A stretch of 64,000 bases of DNA from Leptospiraceae bacterium (GCA_025059995.1 JANXCF010000003.1:356001-420000); one strand, 5' to 3'. Numbered from the stretch's first letter, positions 8,952 to 19,190 are shown. Translations and numbers: made by a program. The notes: generated by a model not told the origin, from the sequence alone.

Positions 8952-10309
8952 CTTCCATCGACTTTTTTTCTTCGTAAGTAGGCTGGTTCTTTCAGCTCCT
9001 CGAAATCCCATTCGATGAAATCATCATCTGTGTTGAAATAAAGTTTCTTTTTGGTTTTTTCTGGAATGTAGGCTTCAATTACTTCTTCTTTTGGAATAAG
9101 TTCTTTCTTGAAATTCTTTGAAGATGGTTGTTCATTCACAAAATTCAATGTATAAAGTGTTTCTTCTTCTTTTTGGAATTGAGATTCCCAATTCTTCACA
9201 TTTATCGTTTGTTGATTTTCCAAACTCCTTCGATAAGGATATGGTTCTTTTTGAGTAGTTAATTTTCGTTCTTGAGGTTGGATTTCGTCTTTTTTGGTGA
9301 AGATCTTTTCTTGCTGGTTGATGATAACTTCTTGAGGCTTTCCAGCTTTGGTTCGTTTTTTGAACCCAGTTGCAATCACGATCACTTGAACTTCGTTTTC
9401 TAAGTTTTCATCAATGGTTAGTCCGATGATTTTATTGGCTTCTGGATCCACGTTTTTCGTGATATATTCTGATACATCCTTCCAGTCCTGTAAAGATAAA
9501 TCCCGTCCTCCAATCACATTCAACAAAACTCCCGTTGCCCCAGAAATATCAGGATTTTCCAAAAGCACATTGTTCATTGCCTGATTGACAGCATCTCGAA
9601 CTTTATTTTCTCCTACTCCTCTTCCAAAACCTAAAACAGCCTCTCCAGAAGACTTCATGATATTTTTTACATCTGCAAAATCAACATTGATAATACCTGC
9701 TTTGTTGATGATATCCGAAATTCCCCTTACAGCATTATAAAGGATCTCATCAATGATCTTTAGGGCTTTCTTGGCAGGAGTATTCGGTTCAATGATTTGG
9801 AAAATTTGATCATTTTTGATCACAATCAAAGTATCTACAACCTGTCTTAGAGCTTCAATCCCCATTTTGGCGTTTTTTTCCCGCACCTTTCCTTCAAAAA
9901 CAAATGGTAAAGTCACAACAGCAACTGTTAGAGCTCCCAAACTTTTTGCTATTTCTGCCACAATGGGAGCAGCTCCTGTGCCTGTTCCTCCTCCCATCCC
10001 TGCTGTGATGAAGACCATGTTCGCATTATCTAATAGTTTTGCGATTTTTTCTCGATCTTCTTTTGCCGCTCTTTGTCCGATTTCCGGATCACCCCCAGCT
10101 CCTAGTCCCATCGTGATCTTTTTCCCTATGACAAGTTTGTTTTGAGCCTTAGAATGACTGAGTGCTTGCTCATCGGTATTGATTGCTATGAATTCTACAA
10201 ATTGTAATTGATTGGTGATCATTCGATCCACAGCATTGGAACCGCCCCCGCCAACCCCCACGACCTTAATGATAGCAGGTGGATTTCTGTCTTGATCTAA
10301 TTCAATCAT
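8936..10309 (-). CDS. ftsZ: Cell division protein FtsZ
   Basis: Tubulin-like GTPase that forms the division ring. The 457-residue protein shows the nucleotide-binding VGVGGGGSNAVDRM, the tubulin signature GMGGGTGTGAAP, NTDEQAL and the T7 synergy loop region NVDFADVKNIM. A long Gln/Glu/Lys-rich linker (residues ~320-440) leads to a C-terminal tail with EPAYLRRKK, in the position of the FtsA-binding peptide. A clear Shine-Dalgarno sequence (AGGAG) precedes the ATG. It is the last gene of murC-ftsQ-ftsA-ftsZ; the gap to ftsA is 46 bp. Confidence 0.97.
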   Translation of the reverse strand: MIELDQDRNPPAIIKVVGVGGGGSNAVDRMITNQLQFVEFIAINTDEQALSHSKAQNKLVIGKKITMGLGAGGDPEIGQRAAKEDREKIAKLLDNANMVFITAGMGGGTGTGAAPIVAEIAKSLGALTVAVVTLPFVFEGKVREKNAKMGIEALRQVVDTLIVIKNDQIFQIIEPNTPAKKALKIIDEILYNAVRGISDIINKAGIINVDFADVKNIMKSSGEAVLGFGRGVGENKVRDAVNQAMNNVLLENPDISGATGVLLNVIGGRDLSLQDWKDVSEYITKNVDPEANKIIGLTIDENLENEVQVIVIATGFKKRTKAGKPQEVIINQQEKIFTKKDEIQPQERKLTTQKEPYPYRRSLENQQTINVKNWESQFQKEEETLYTLNFVNEQPSSKNFKKELIPKEEVIEAYIPEKTKKKLYFNTDDDFIEWDFEELKEPAYLRRKKVDGSHKWM

Positions 10310-10355
10310 AATTTTCTCCTATGAACGAATGATTATTTTATTAATGCTTTTTTTT

Positions 10356-11594
10356 TCAACCAAAAAGGTGTCGAAAGATACCTTTTATTTTTGTATCTTT
10401 CTTGGGAGTTTTATTAGAATCGTGAGCTTTATCTAATCTTTCGAACATTATATGTTTTGACATAAACTTGATGAGTCCCATAGCCGTTGAAAATTCAGGA
10501 GAAGCTACTTCATTAAACACATCTTCGATTTCAACAGGCTTTCCTATTTTTGAAGGGATACCAAATATTTTCTCAGCAATTTTATCCAAACCTACAAGAA
10601 GACTACCGCCTCCAGTTAAGACCACAAAAGAAAAATTTTGCTTATCTTTATCCAATTTTTTGTGTATGATTTTGTAAATTATCTCAAAAAGTTCCTCTGC
10701 TCTTGCTTCTAAAACCATGGCTATATCTTTCAAATACACAAACCTTTTAGTACCTCCAGGGCTTGATGGAATTTCGACTTTTTTTGTTGGATCTATGTCA
10801 TCGTTGAACGCAATACCATCACGTTTTTTTAAAATTTCTGAAATGAACGTAGGTAATTTAAAAGCACTTCCTAAATCAGAGGTGAAATGATATCCCCCCA
10901 AAGGAATTGAAAAAGTATACATATAACTTCCATGATTTATCACAGCTACATCAGTAGTTTCATGACCAATATCAATCACAATAAAATTCGAATTTCTTTC
11001 TGATTCTTTTATTACTGCTTCAGATGAAGCAATGGCATTCAGAACTAAGTGATCTATTTCTAAGTCTAAATGCTGAAAAATTTTGTAAATGTTTTTTATC
11101 AAATTAATAGGTGATATAATGATAAGAACATCTGCTTCTAATCGAGAACCAACCATCCCCAAAGGATTAGGAACTCGCATTTTTCGATCAATCAAATATT
11201 CTCTTGATAGAATATGCAAAATACTGTATTCTGAAGGTATTTGGATTTCTTTCGCATTCTGGATAGCTCTATCCACATCTTCATCTGTGATGATGCGGTC
11301 TTCATTCGATATGGAACAAATCCCAATTGAACTTTCACTTCTGATTTTGCTACTAGATATATTCACAACTACACGATGAATTTTTGTAATCCCACTCATC
11401 TTAGTAGCTTCACTTATGGATGCTTTAACAGAAGCTATTGCCTTTTCAATATTGATAATTTCTGCATTTTTTATTCCTTCTGATAATACATTGCTAAACC
11501 CCAGAACTTCTATCTTTTTGTAGGTATTTATCGCAGCAATAACACATTTAGTAGAAAAAGAACCGATATCTACAGCACAAAATAAAGTATTCAT
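10356..11594 (-). CDS. ftsA: Cell division protein FtsA
   Basis: Actin-like ATPase that tethers FtsZ to the inner membrane. The 412-residue sequence begins with the phosphate-1 loop AVDIGSFSTKCV, has the phosphate-2 segment VIDIGHETTDVAVI and the adenosine loop VVLTGGGSLLVGL, and ends in a short basic amphipathic segment (KIKGIFRHLFG) suited to membrane binding. Its start overlaps the upstream ftsQ-like gene by 4 bp. Length and position before ftsZ are typical. Confidence 0.96.
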   Translation of the reverse strand: MNTLFCAVDIGSFSTKCVIAAINTYKKIEVLGFSNVLSEGIKNAEIINIEKAIASVKASISEATKMSGITKIHRVVVNISSSKIRSESSIGICSISNEDRIITDEDVDRAIQNAKEIQIPSEYSILHILSREYLIDRKMRVPNPLGMVGSRLEADVLIIISPINLIKNIYKIFQHLDLEIDHLVLNAIASSEAVIKESERNSNFIVIDIGHETTDVAVINHGSYMYTFSIPLGGYHFTSDLGSAFKLPTFISEILKKRDGIAFNDDIDPTKKVEIPSSPGGTKRFVYLKDIAMVLEARAEELFEIIYKIIHKKLDKDKQNFSFVVLTGGGSLLVGLDKIAEKIFGIPSKIGKPVEIEDVFNEVASPEFSTAMGLIKFMSKHIMFERLDKAHDSNKTPKKDTKIKGIFRHLFG

Positions 11595-12163
11595 AACTCA
11601 CCAGTAATGATTAAATGTGTGTCATCCTTATGAAGATTTACATAAGCTTCTCTAACTTTATTATCTATCAAAAAGACAATCATTGAAAGGATTTTTTCCA
11701 TCCAATTTTGGTCATAAAAGTCATTTAATTCCAAACGAATATTCTTTTTAGCAAGAAAAAATTCCCATTTATTTACTTTATATCTGATGTCTGATAACCA
11801 AAACAACAAAGAGGGATTTAAGTTGATCATTTTTTTATAATTATTAAGGAATTGATGTATTTCTTCTTGATTTTCTTGGTTACTTTCTTCTATAATGAGA
11901 ATCGGTATTGTTTCAACGATATCTCGGTTGATACACTCCTCTTTCTGTACGAATTGAGATTGACTAGTAAAATATATGATATTTTCTAAATTTTCTGTGA
12001 TTTTAAGTATACAAAAATTTTTCTTTTGGAGTAGAAACTGAAGGTCTGCCTCCTCAATGTTTTTATCATCATCAAAAAAAAATGAGAATAATACGATAAA
12101 TGAACCAATAACTAAAAAACTCAAAGAAACAAAAATCTTTACAACAAAATTTTTATTCTTCAT
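11591..12163 (-). CDS. ftsQ: FtsQ/DivIB-like division protein
   Basis: This ~190-residue protein has a short basic N-terminus, one membrane helix (VKIFVSLSFLVIGSFIVLFS) and an extracytoplasmic region. The sequence is too diverged to identify on its own. The call rests on topology, on length (a little shorter than most FtsQ), and above all on its position between murC and ftsA, with a 4-bp overlap with ftsA. I prefer the ATG at 12163; a TTG at 12181 would add six residues. The late segment ELNDFYDQNWMEKI resembles the region where FtsQ proteins describe their C-terminal beta domain, but that is weak. Confidence 0.6.
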   Translation of the reverse strand: MKNKNFVVKIFVSLSFLVIGSFIVLFSFFFDDDKNIEEADLQFLLQKKNFCILKITENLENIIYFTSQSQFVQKEECINRDIVETIPILIIEESNQENQEEIHQFLNNYKKMINLNPSLLFWLSDIRYKVNKWEFFLAKKNIRLELNDFYDQNWMEKILSMIVFLIDNKVREAYVNLHKDDTHLIITGEL

Positions 12164-12294
12164 TTCTGTTGGAAAAAACAAATAGCCTCATTTTATTAAG
12201 AAGACAAATCATTTTTCGTATAAATAATACAAAGAAAACTTAAAAAATCACTTAAATATTAAAAAATTTTATTGTTAACAAAAAATTTCGCAAA

Positions 12295-13746
12295 TTATTT
12301 ATTTTTTAACAAGTGAATTTTTTGTAAAAACGTTCTTATTTGATAGGAAATATTCCCAGCTCCCATGAAAACAATGCAATTGTAATTTTGATAAAATAAA
12401 ATCTCGAATTCATTATCCCTTAAGTAATGAACCTTTTTTCTGATAAACCTACCAATCAACTCTGATGAAACACCAGCGATTGGACTCTCACCTGCACTAT
12501 AAAGTGGCAAAAGGTAGACCTCATCTGCTAATTCCAGAGCTCTCGCAAAATCTCTGGCTAAACTCAGAGTTCGTGAATAACGATGAGGTTGGAAGACAAC
12601 AGCGATTTTGTTTTTGTATCTTTCTTTCATGGATAATAATACATTAGCAATTTCAGTCGGATGATGACCATAATCATCGTAAATATCAATTCCATTTACG
12701 TTATCAATCAAATCCATTCTTCTTTCGACTCCCGAGAAACGATTCAAAATTCTGATTAAATAATTCATGGAATGTGGATTCTGTATTTCATTTCCCAAAG
12801 ACCTATAAGATAGTCCAGGATACTCCAACAGTAATGAATATACAGTAGCAATAGCACCCAAGCCATTTTTCAAAAAGTGTTTTCCCGGAAAACGAAAATG
12901 AATTCCTTCGTTCTTAGAGTCATAAATCAAATTCTGGTTTTTGAACAAATTGATACGTAGTATATCTCCTTGATAAATACCTAAAAAAAAATAACGATAG
13001 AGATTGTGATCTGGCTTTTTTGTCCCAAAACCTATATAAAATTTTTCTTCGACATTGTAGGGAAATTTCTGTAGTTCTAAGTCATCATTGTTGATTATGC
13101 TATACATAGCATTTTTAGAAAAATCAAAAAAAGCTTTGGTAAGCCGTTCAAAACTTTGATAATAGTTTAAATGATCTGTATCTATATTTAAAATGATTTT
13201 ATAATTTGCATTCGATTTTAAAAACGAACCATCAGACTCATCGGTTTCATAAACAGAGATGTTATTTCCACTATGAAATCCTTGAGGGAGAAATTTGGGG
13301 TAACCACCCACGATAATAGTTGGATTCAAACACAAGTTCATCAAAATCCAGCTTATCATAGATGTTGTAGAGGTTTTACCATGGGTTCCCGCAACAGCGA
13401 TTTGATTCTCGTGATTTTGTAATAGAAAATTCAAAAAATCCATTCGATGGAATAGTTGAATTTCTCCTTTACTTGCAAGTTCAGAAGCAAATTGCCTTTC
13501 TGGATGATTTTCTGATATAGCAGAACTATACACATAATAATCGCAATTTTTTAAGACTTCTAAATTTGGATGTCCAAAACATTCAATTTGATAAGCATTC
13601 AAAATTTTGTAACAATTGTGATTTAAATCATTCAATAAAATATCAGAACCATATACTTTATATTTCATTTTACTTGCTAAAAGTGCTAAAGGTTTCATTC
13701 CAGAACCACAAATCCCACTAAAATAGACTGAAATTTCATTATGCAT
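12295..13746 (-). CDS. murC: UDP-N-acetylmuramate--L-alanine ligase
   Basis: Adds L-alanine to UDP-MurNAc in the cytoplasm, the first peptide step of peptidoglycan synthesis. Motifs in order: N-terminal Rossmann GICGSGMKPLALLA, P-loop AGTHGKTSTTSMI, NIDTDHLNYY, and the C-terminal DDYGHHPTEI, which favours MurC over the recycling ligase Mpl. I start at ATG 13746 (483 residues, beginning just before the Rossmann strand); a TTG at 13782 would add a non-family extension. No Shine-Dalgarno sequence is visible, and a TTGATT box lies 36 nt upstream. A 131-bp gap separates it from ftsQ. Confidence 0.93.
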   Translation of the reverse strand: MHNEISVYFSGICGSGMKPLALLASKMKYKVYGSDILLNDLNHNCYKILNAYQIECFGHPNLEVLKNCDYYVYSSAISENHPERQFASELASKGEIQLFHRMDFLNFLLQNHENQIAVAGTHGKTSTTSMISWILMNLCLNPTIIVGGYPKFLPQGFHSGNNISVYETDESDGSFLKSNANYKIILNIDTDHLNYYQSFERLTKAFFDFSKNAMYSIINNDDLELQKFPYNVEEKFYIGFGTKKPDHNLYRYFFLGIYQGDILRINLFKNQNLIYDSKNEGIHFRFPGKHFLKNGLGAIATVYSLLLEYPGLSYRSLGNEIQNPHSMNYLIRILNRFSGVERRMDLIDNVNGIDIYDDYGHHPTEIANVLLSMKERYKNKIAVVFQPHRYSRTLSLARDFARALELADEVYLLPLYSAGESPIAGVSSELIGRFIRKKVHYLRDNEFEILFYQNYNCIVFMGAGNISYQIRTFLQKIHLLKNK

Positions 13747-13825
13747 TCTGATAAGGTTTATAATCGCTTCAAAAAAAATCAAGTTTTTATTGACAAAAAT
13801 TCATAAACTCAGTTTTGATATTTTC

Positions 13826-14560
13826 ATGGAAAAAATAATTCCTTTCAAAAAAACGATTGGTTTGTTTTTGGTAAGTATTTTTGGTATTCCCTTGATTTTT
13901 TCTCACTGTCAAACAGCTGAGAAAATTGGTAAGCAAACCCTTATCTCTACTGCTATAGGTTGTGGTGCTGGTTTAGCATTAGGAGCCATCTATGATGAGG
14001 TTCAAAGAAAAAGAGAATCAGAGCAAAGAAGAAAGGATTTCTTTGCCGTTTTGAAGAAAAGAAAAGAACAAAATCAAGGGAAGATTGTTGGTTTAGCTGC
14101 AGGATGTTTGGCTGGATTAGGAACTGGACTCTATTTAGACTTAATGTATGATGACATCCAAAATCAGTTCGGAGCAAGAGGCATTAATCTAGAAAAAATC
14201 CCCGATGAAAAAGGAGAAACGAAAGAACTTCTTGTAAAAATGGATGGGGATATCAACTTCCAGGTGGGAAGTGCTGAACTTCAAGGTGTTGCAAAAGAGA
14301 ATGTAGCAAGACTCAAAGAAGCTCTGGAGGCTTACCCAGAAACCGCTGTAAGAATTTGGGGACACACCGACAAAACAGGAAATCGAAAATTCAATGAAAA
14401 ACTTAGCGAAGATCGAGCTAAAACCGTTGCAAATGCATTGAATCTACCTTCTAATCGAGTTGCAGAAGTAAAAGGTTGGGCTTGGGACCGACCTTTGGAT
14501 GGAACAGGAGCAAGCCCTGCCAATCGTAGGGTAGAAGTAAGAATTATTCCTCTAAATTAA
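13826..14560 (+). CDS. OmpA-like lipoprotein
   Basis: A 244-residue lipoprotein. A basic start and hydrophobic core end in IFSHC, a relaxed spirochaete-type lipobox. Two glycine-rich hydrophobic segments follow (TAIGCGAGLALGAIYDE and GLAAGCLAGLGTGLYLD), resembling glycine-zipper motifs. The C-terminal ~110 residues are an OmpA/MotB peptidoglycan-binding domain: INFQVGSAEL, IWGHTDKTGN, LSEDRAKTVANAL and the terminal NRRVEVRI. It probably links the outer membrane to the cell wall. ATG 13826 is chosen; a TTG at 13790 would spoil the signal peptide. The TTGACA at 13790-13795 lies 36 nt before the ATG. A terminator follows. Confidence 0.85.
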   Translation: MEKIIPFKKTIGLFLVSIFGIPLIFSHCQTAEKIGKQTLISTAIGCGAGLALGAIYDEVQRKRESEQRRKDFFAVLKKRKEQNQGKIVGLAAGCLAGLGTGLYLDLMYDDIQNQFGARGINLEKIPDEKGETKELLVKMDGDINFQVGSAELQGVAKENVARLKEALEAYPETAVRIWGHTDKTGNRKFNEKLSEDRAKTVANALNLPSNRVAEVKGWAWDRPLDGTGASPANRRVEVRIIPLN

Positions 14561-14569
14561 AAACTTCGT

Positions 14570-14602
14570 GCCACTTCTTTCGAATGAGAAGTGGCTTTTT
14601 TT
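14570..14602 (+). terminator. Intrinsic terminator between convergent genes
   Basis: A perfect 9-bp stem, GCCACTTCT (14570-14578) paired with AGAAGTGGC (14587-14595), is followed by seven T. It ends the OmpA-like lipoprotein transcript and touches the stop of the convergent response-regulator gene. Confidence 0.88.
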
Positions 14603-15884
14603 ACAAAATCTCCACGCGATTTCTTCCCTTTGATTTGGCAAGATACAATGCTTCATCTGCTCTTTTTAGAAAGGAATTAATATCATCATTTTCTTGAAAT
14701 AGTGAAATTCCAACACTCACTGTGATAGTCGGTAAATCAATACTTCTAAAATGAGTTTCAATCAACGTTCGTATTTTATCACCAAACATAACAAGGTGAT
14801 CGTAGTTTATCTCAGGTGCAAGGATGATGAATTCTTCACCCCCCCATCTTGCAAATAAATCGGATTTTCGGATATTGAAACTTATTACCCGACAAAATTC
14901 TTTCAAAACCTCATCTCCAATCAAGTGTCCATATTGATCATTGACTTTTTTAAAATGATCAATATCCAAAAGTAAAATACCAAAGGTTTTTGAGTCTTTA
15001 TAACGTTTATGCTTTTCGATATGAAAATTGAGAAAATTATGAAAATATTGTCGATTATATATTCCTGTCAAAAAATCTACACTTGCTACACGCTTTAAAA
15101 CCTCTTTTTGTTTCTCTTGTATGGTAATATCGTAATAGGTAACAAAATATTTATCTGATTCCATCCACTTCGCTGAAACTGAAAACACATGTTCTTCATT
15201 GGTTTTTGGATTTCTCATGACTACTTTTCGTTTCTCAACTGGTAATTCCAATACTTCATTTAACCAGTTTTCATGATTGTGTATATAACCTTCTTTTTCA
15301 ATGAAGAACTCACAAATGCATTTATAATGGCTTTTGAAATCTAAAAGGCTTTTAAAACCCAAGAAATCTAACCCATAAGTATTTAAAGCAAACAACTCTT
15401 TACCATTACTGACAGAAACAATACATTCTAACGAACTAAAAATCTTATTAATCAAATTATTTTGAAACTGAATTTTTCGATTCAAAAGAATTTGGGTTTT
15501 GATTTCATGTAATATTTCATATAGTTCAGAAATAACAACTGGTTTAACTAAATATTTATAAACTCTTTTATCAATAGACTCTTTTAAAATTTCCCTTTCT
15601 TCATATGCTGTAAGTACAATTGGATAAAAGTCTTCTTTTATTGCTTTCATGTGTTCAATCATTTTCAAACCATCCATACTTGGCATTCGAATATCGGTAA
15701 TCACAATCTCAGGAAGGATTTCTTTAAATCTTAGAAGTCCAATTTCACCATCTTCTGCAGTGTAAATAGAATTAAATTCTAATTCTAATATCTTTTTTAA
15801 ATAATCCAATGCTACTTTACTATCCTCAACAATTAAGATTTTGACTTCGTCTGAAATTTCTAAAATCTTTGGATCAAACTGCAT
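14601..15884 (-). CDS. Response regulator with GGDEF domain (diguanylate cyclase)
   Basis: A 427-residue PleD-like output protein. An N-terminal receiver domain (residues ~12-130) has the phosphoacceptor block PEIVITDIRMPSMDG and the KP motif KYLVKPV. A PAS-like middle (~145-255) ends in VTYYDITIQEKQ. The C-terminal GGDEF domain carries DIDHFKKVNDQYGH and active-site GGEEF, and RKSD lies exactly five residues before it, matching the RxxD inhibitory site. It should make c-di-GMP when phosphorylated. It lies directly downstream of the histidine kinase, only 5 bp from that gene's restored stop codon, so the two are very likely cognate. Confidence 0.9.
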   Translation of the reverse strand: MQFDPKILEISDEVKILIVEDSKVALDYLKKILELEFNSIYTAEDGEIGLLRFKEILPEIVITDIRMPSMDGLKMIEHMKAIKEDFYPIVLTAYEEREILKESIDKRVYKYLVKPVVISELYEILHEIKTQILLNRKIQFQNNLINKIFSSLECIVSVSNGKELFALNTYGLDFLGFKSLLDFKSHYKCICEFFIEKEGYIHNHENWLNEVLELPVEKRKVVMRNPKTNEEHVFSVSAKWMESDKYFVTYYDITIQEKQKEVLKRVASVDFLTGIYNRQYFHNFLNFHIEKHKRYKDSKTFGILLLDIDHFKKVNDQYGHLIGDEVLKEFCRVISFNIRKSDLFARWGGEEFIILAPEINYDHLVMFGDKIRTLIETHFRSIDLPTITVSVGISLFQENDDINSFLKRADEALYLAKSKGRNRVEIL

Positions 15885-15889
15885 AAACC

Positions 15890-17784
15890 CTAAAAACGAA
15901 CAATCACCATGGCTCCCAAACAGCCATCAAATATGAAATTATCACAATGTAAACTACCATTCATTTTTTCAAAATCAAATATGATGAATAAAGTCCCAGA
16001 CCCTTACCATCCAGCTTTTTCGTTGTATTATAGGGTTGAAATAGCCTTTCTAGAACCTCTTTTGGGAAACCCCTTCCATTATCCCAAATTCTTATTTCTC
16101 TGGTTTTTGAAAAAATGTCAATTTTAATGATTCCTACATGATTTTGAATTTTTCTGCGACATTCTAGAATAGCTTCCATTGAATTGTTTAAAATATGTAG
16201 CATGACTTGTTTATATAAATTTTTATATCCAAAAACCATAAAATCTTCATCGTTATTAATTATAAATTGTATATTCGAAATTTCCAATGGTACCTTCAGA
16301 AATTCCAAAACTGAGAATAATTCATTTCTTACACTAAATTCAGTTTTTTCTTGATCCCACTCGTAAAGGCTCTTAAAATCATTGATTGTGTCTGAGAGTA
16401 ATTGAATTTCTTGTAAAGTTGCTTCTAAAATTGATTGTAAATCTAAACCTGTATGCATCTCTTTTTTTGAGTGATACATTATATATTGTAGCATCAAAGT
16501 GATGTTATTTAAAGGTTGTCTCCAGTGGTGAGCTATGATATTCAAACTTTCCCCAATCGCAGCTAATTTTGATTGATATAAAAACATCTGTTCTTTTTCT
16601 TTTTTTTCTTTTTCGACTTTTATAAGATCAGTAACTTCATAAAAAATTGCAAGTGATTCTTTAGAATTTCTTGTTCCATTAATTGGGTACAAAAATAAGT
16701 AAAAAAATCGCTCTGGCGAATTTCCCAATCGAACACCCCAGAAACGAGGTTCTTCGTTGGCTTCAAAACCTTTAAATCCATTATCAATAAAGTCTAATAA
16801 ATCTGTAAAATCTAAATTTCTTAACTTTCGAATAGGCGCTTTTAATATTTCTTCTGAATAATTATTACACTCAATGATCCTATTATTCCTAATGATTCCA
16901 ATTCCAAATAATCTCTGGTTATATAATAACTGAAACCTCTTATAAAGTGAGATTCGCTTATGAATTTCTTGAGTGAAAAAAGTTTCCAAACGCTGATGAA
17001 TTTCTTCCATTTCTCGTTCTCGTTGGAGCTTCAATTTTTCTGTAATATCATGAATAATAAAAAAAAGATATTTCTTCTTTTGAACCTCAACCACTGAGGA
17101 AAAAATCTCTACTTCTTTCATTGAACCATCAGCCAATCTTTGAGGAATCAAAAAATAATTTAGGAGATTCAAAGCTGCTTGGTGTATTTTTAATTCAAGT
17201 TCTTCTTTAGGTATTACAAAGAAATCCAGTAAATTTTTGTTTTTTAGTCTTTCTTTAGTAAATCCATAGAAATTTTCTGCTGACGTATTTGCTTCAACAA
17301 TCGAACTCGTTTCCGGATCCACTATCAACATGTGAACAGAATGTTTCTCAAAAAAAGAAATATACTTTTCTAATTCATTTTTAATTCTTTCTTGTAGTCG
17401 AAACTGACAGGATACATCAATCAAATACCCAACATATATCTCTGGTTCATGATTTTGATTATAAAAACAGATTTTATGATCATCTACCCAAATAATCTCT
17501 TGATTCTTTTTTTTAAAGCGATAAGTCTTATGCTTCCATCTTTTTAACTTAAATTCATAACTAAACATTCGGATTTCTTCTTTGAATCTTTCCAAATCCT
17601 CTTCATGGATGACATCTGAATATAAAACTTTTCTTTCCAACCACTCTTGAGAAGTATAACCCGTCAAATCTACCACATTTTCTGTTACAAAATCAACTGG
17701 CCATTTTTCTTCATTTCTCCAAACAAAAATAACAACAGGTCCCAACTGAAAGATTTCTTTGATAAAATCGAGAGCTAACTGCAT
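15890..17784 (-). CDS. PAS-domain histidine kinase, one-base frameshift near the 3' end
   Basis: A soluble sensor kinase. Three PAS-like domains (residues ~10-130, ~140-265, ~290-400) lead by a charged helix to a HisKA domain with the phosphoacceptor block AHHWRQPLNN, then a HATPase with N box HILNNSMEAI, DNGRGF, PYNTTK and GKGLGLYS. The uninterrupted frame stops at 15961 after ILKK, inside the last ATPase helix. Adding one A to the six-A run at 15964-15969 continues the frame as MNGSLHCDN...GAMVIVRF, the expected end of an ATPase domain, and stops at TAG 15892-15890. The gene is 3 bp from the dehydrogenase stop and 5 bp from the regulator start. Confidence 0.85.
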
Positions 17785-17785
17785 T

Positions 17786-19183
17786 TTAGTAGATTCTTAT
17801 TGTCTTGATATTTGTGAACTCTCGAATCCCTTCTAAAGAAAGTTCTCTTCCATAGCCAGATTCTTTTACGCCTCCGAAAGGAAACCCAGGATCAGACTTC
17901 ACCATACCATTCACAAAAACATTTCCAAAAAATAATTCCGGCATGATGTTTTTTACTTTTTTGTAATCTGTAGTCCAAATTGACACTCCAAGTCCAAAAT
18001 AAGTATCGTTTGCCAAATGTAAAGCATTTTCTAAATTTTTAGCACGAAAGACCATAGCAACTGGTCCAAATATTTCTTCTCGATAAATAGGCATATCTTG
18101 ATGGATATTTTCTAACACTGTTACGCGATAAAAAAAACCCTTAGGTATATTCGGGCGTTCACCACCAAGCAGAACCTTTGCTCCTTTTTTTACCGCTTCA
18201 TCGACTTGATGAATTATATTCTCAAGTAAATCCCGTCTTGCTATGGGTCCAATTCTTGTCGTTTCTTTTAGAGGATCGCCAATGTTCTGGGAATACAATT
18301 CCATTTGTTGTAAGAACAATTCCATAAACTTATCGTAAATAGAGTCCATGATGATAAAACGCTTAGCAGCAATACAGCTTTGTCCTGTATTTTGACAGCG
18401 AGCTAATGCAGCTGTGGATGCTGCTTCTTCGATATTTGCATCATCTAGAACAATAAAAGGATCTGATCCTCCTAATTCCAACACGGATTTTTTTATGTAT
18501 CTTCCAGAGATTTGAGCAACGGATTTCCCTGCTCGAACACTTCCCGTCACACTCACACCTTGAACCTGTGGCATAGACAAAATGAGTTCTGTAACCTCAG
18601 AAACATCATCTTGATGAACAAGAATGGAACGAAATACATTTTCCATCATACCGCTTTCTAACATAATCTTCTCTAAAACTAAAGCGATTCGAGAAACGTT
18701 CGGAGAATGTTTTAAAATCACTGTATTTCCTGCAATCAAAGTAGGAATGCTAAATCGTAACACTTGCCAGAAAGGAAAATTCCAAGGCATGATAGTTAAA
18801 ATCACTCCTAATGGTTCAAAAACAACATAATTCTCTTTAGCATGATTCAATGCTCCCTTTCGAGTTTGAGGTGATAAATATTCTTCAGAATTTTCGTAAT
18901 AAAATTCACAAAGCAAGGCACATTTTTCAATTTCCGCAATGGCTTCGGTTATTGGTTTTCCCATTTCGATTGTGATAAGTTCAGCGTATTTCCTTTTGTT
19001 TTGCCTTAAGTTCTGAGCAAGATTTTTGATGTTCTCCAAGCGATCTTTTAAAGGAATTTTTCTCCATTGATGGAAAGCTCGATGTGATTTTTCAACAATT
19101 TCTATAATTTCTTTTTGGGTATGTGCTGTATACTCCCATATGATTTCTTCTGTAGTCGGATTAATTCCTAACAGCTTTTTCAT
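17786..19183 (-). CDS. NAD(P)-dependent aldehyde dehydrogenase, succinate-semialdehyde type
   Basis: A 465-residue ALDH-superfamily enzyme oxidising an aldehyde to an acid. Visible blocks are MPWNFPFWQ, the general-base segment LELGGSDPFIVLDDA, the nucleophile segment NTGQSCIAAKRF, EEIFGPVAMV and the C-terminal PFGGVKESGYGRELS. Overall pattern and length resemble GabD-like succinate-semialdehyde dehydrogenases, but the substrate cannot be fixed from sequence alone. It is the first gene of an operon with a kinase and a GGDEF regulator, an unusual partnership. It has no Shine-Dalgarno sequence; the promoter just upstream predicts a leaderless mRNA. Confidence 0.85.
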   Translation of the reverse strand: MKKLLGINPTTEEIIWEYTAHTQKEIIEIVEKSHRAFHQWRKIPLKDRLENIKNLAQNLRQNKRKYAELITIEMGKPITEAIAEIEKCALLCEFYYENSEEYLSPQTRKGALNHAKENYVVFEPLGVILTIMPWNFPFWQVLRFSIPTLIAGNTVILKHSPNVSRIALVLEKIMLESGMMENVFRSILVHQDDVSEVTELILSMPQVQGVSVTGSVRAGKSVAQISGRYIKKSVLELGGSDPFIVLDDANIEEAASTAALARCQNTGQSCIAAKRFIIMDSIYDKFMELFLQQMELYSQNIGDPLKETTRIGPIARRDLLENIIHQVDEAVKKGAKVLLGGERPNIPKGFFYRVTVLENIHQDMPIYREEIFGPVAMVFRAKNLENALHLANDTYFGLGVSIWTTDYKKVKNIMPELFFGNVFVNGMVKSDPGFPFGGVKESGYGRELSLEGIREFTNIKTIRIY

Positions 19184-19190
19184 ATATTAC

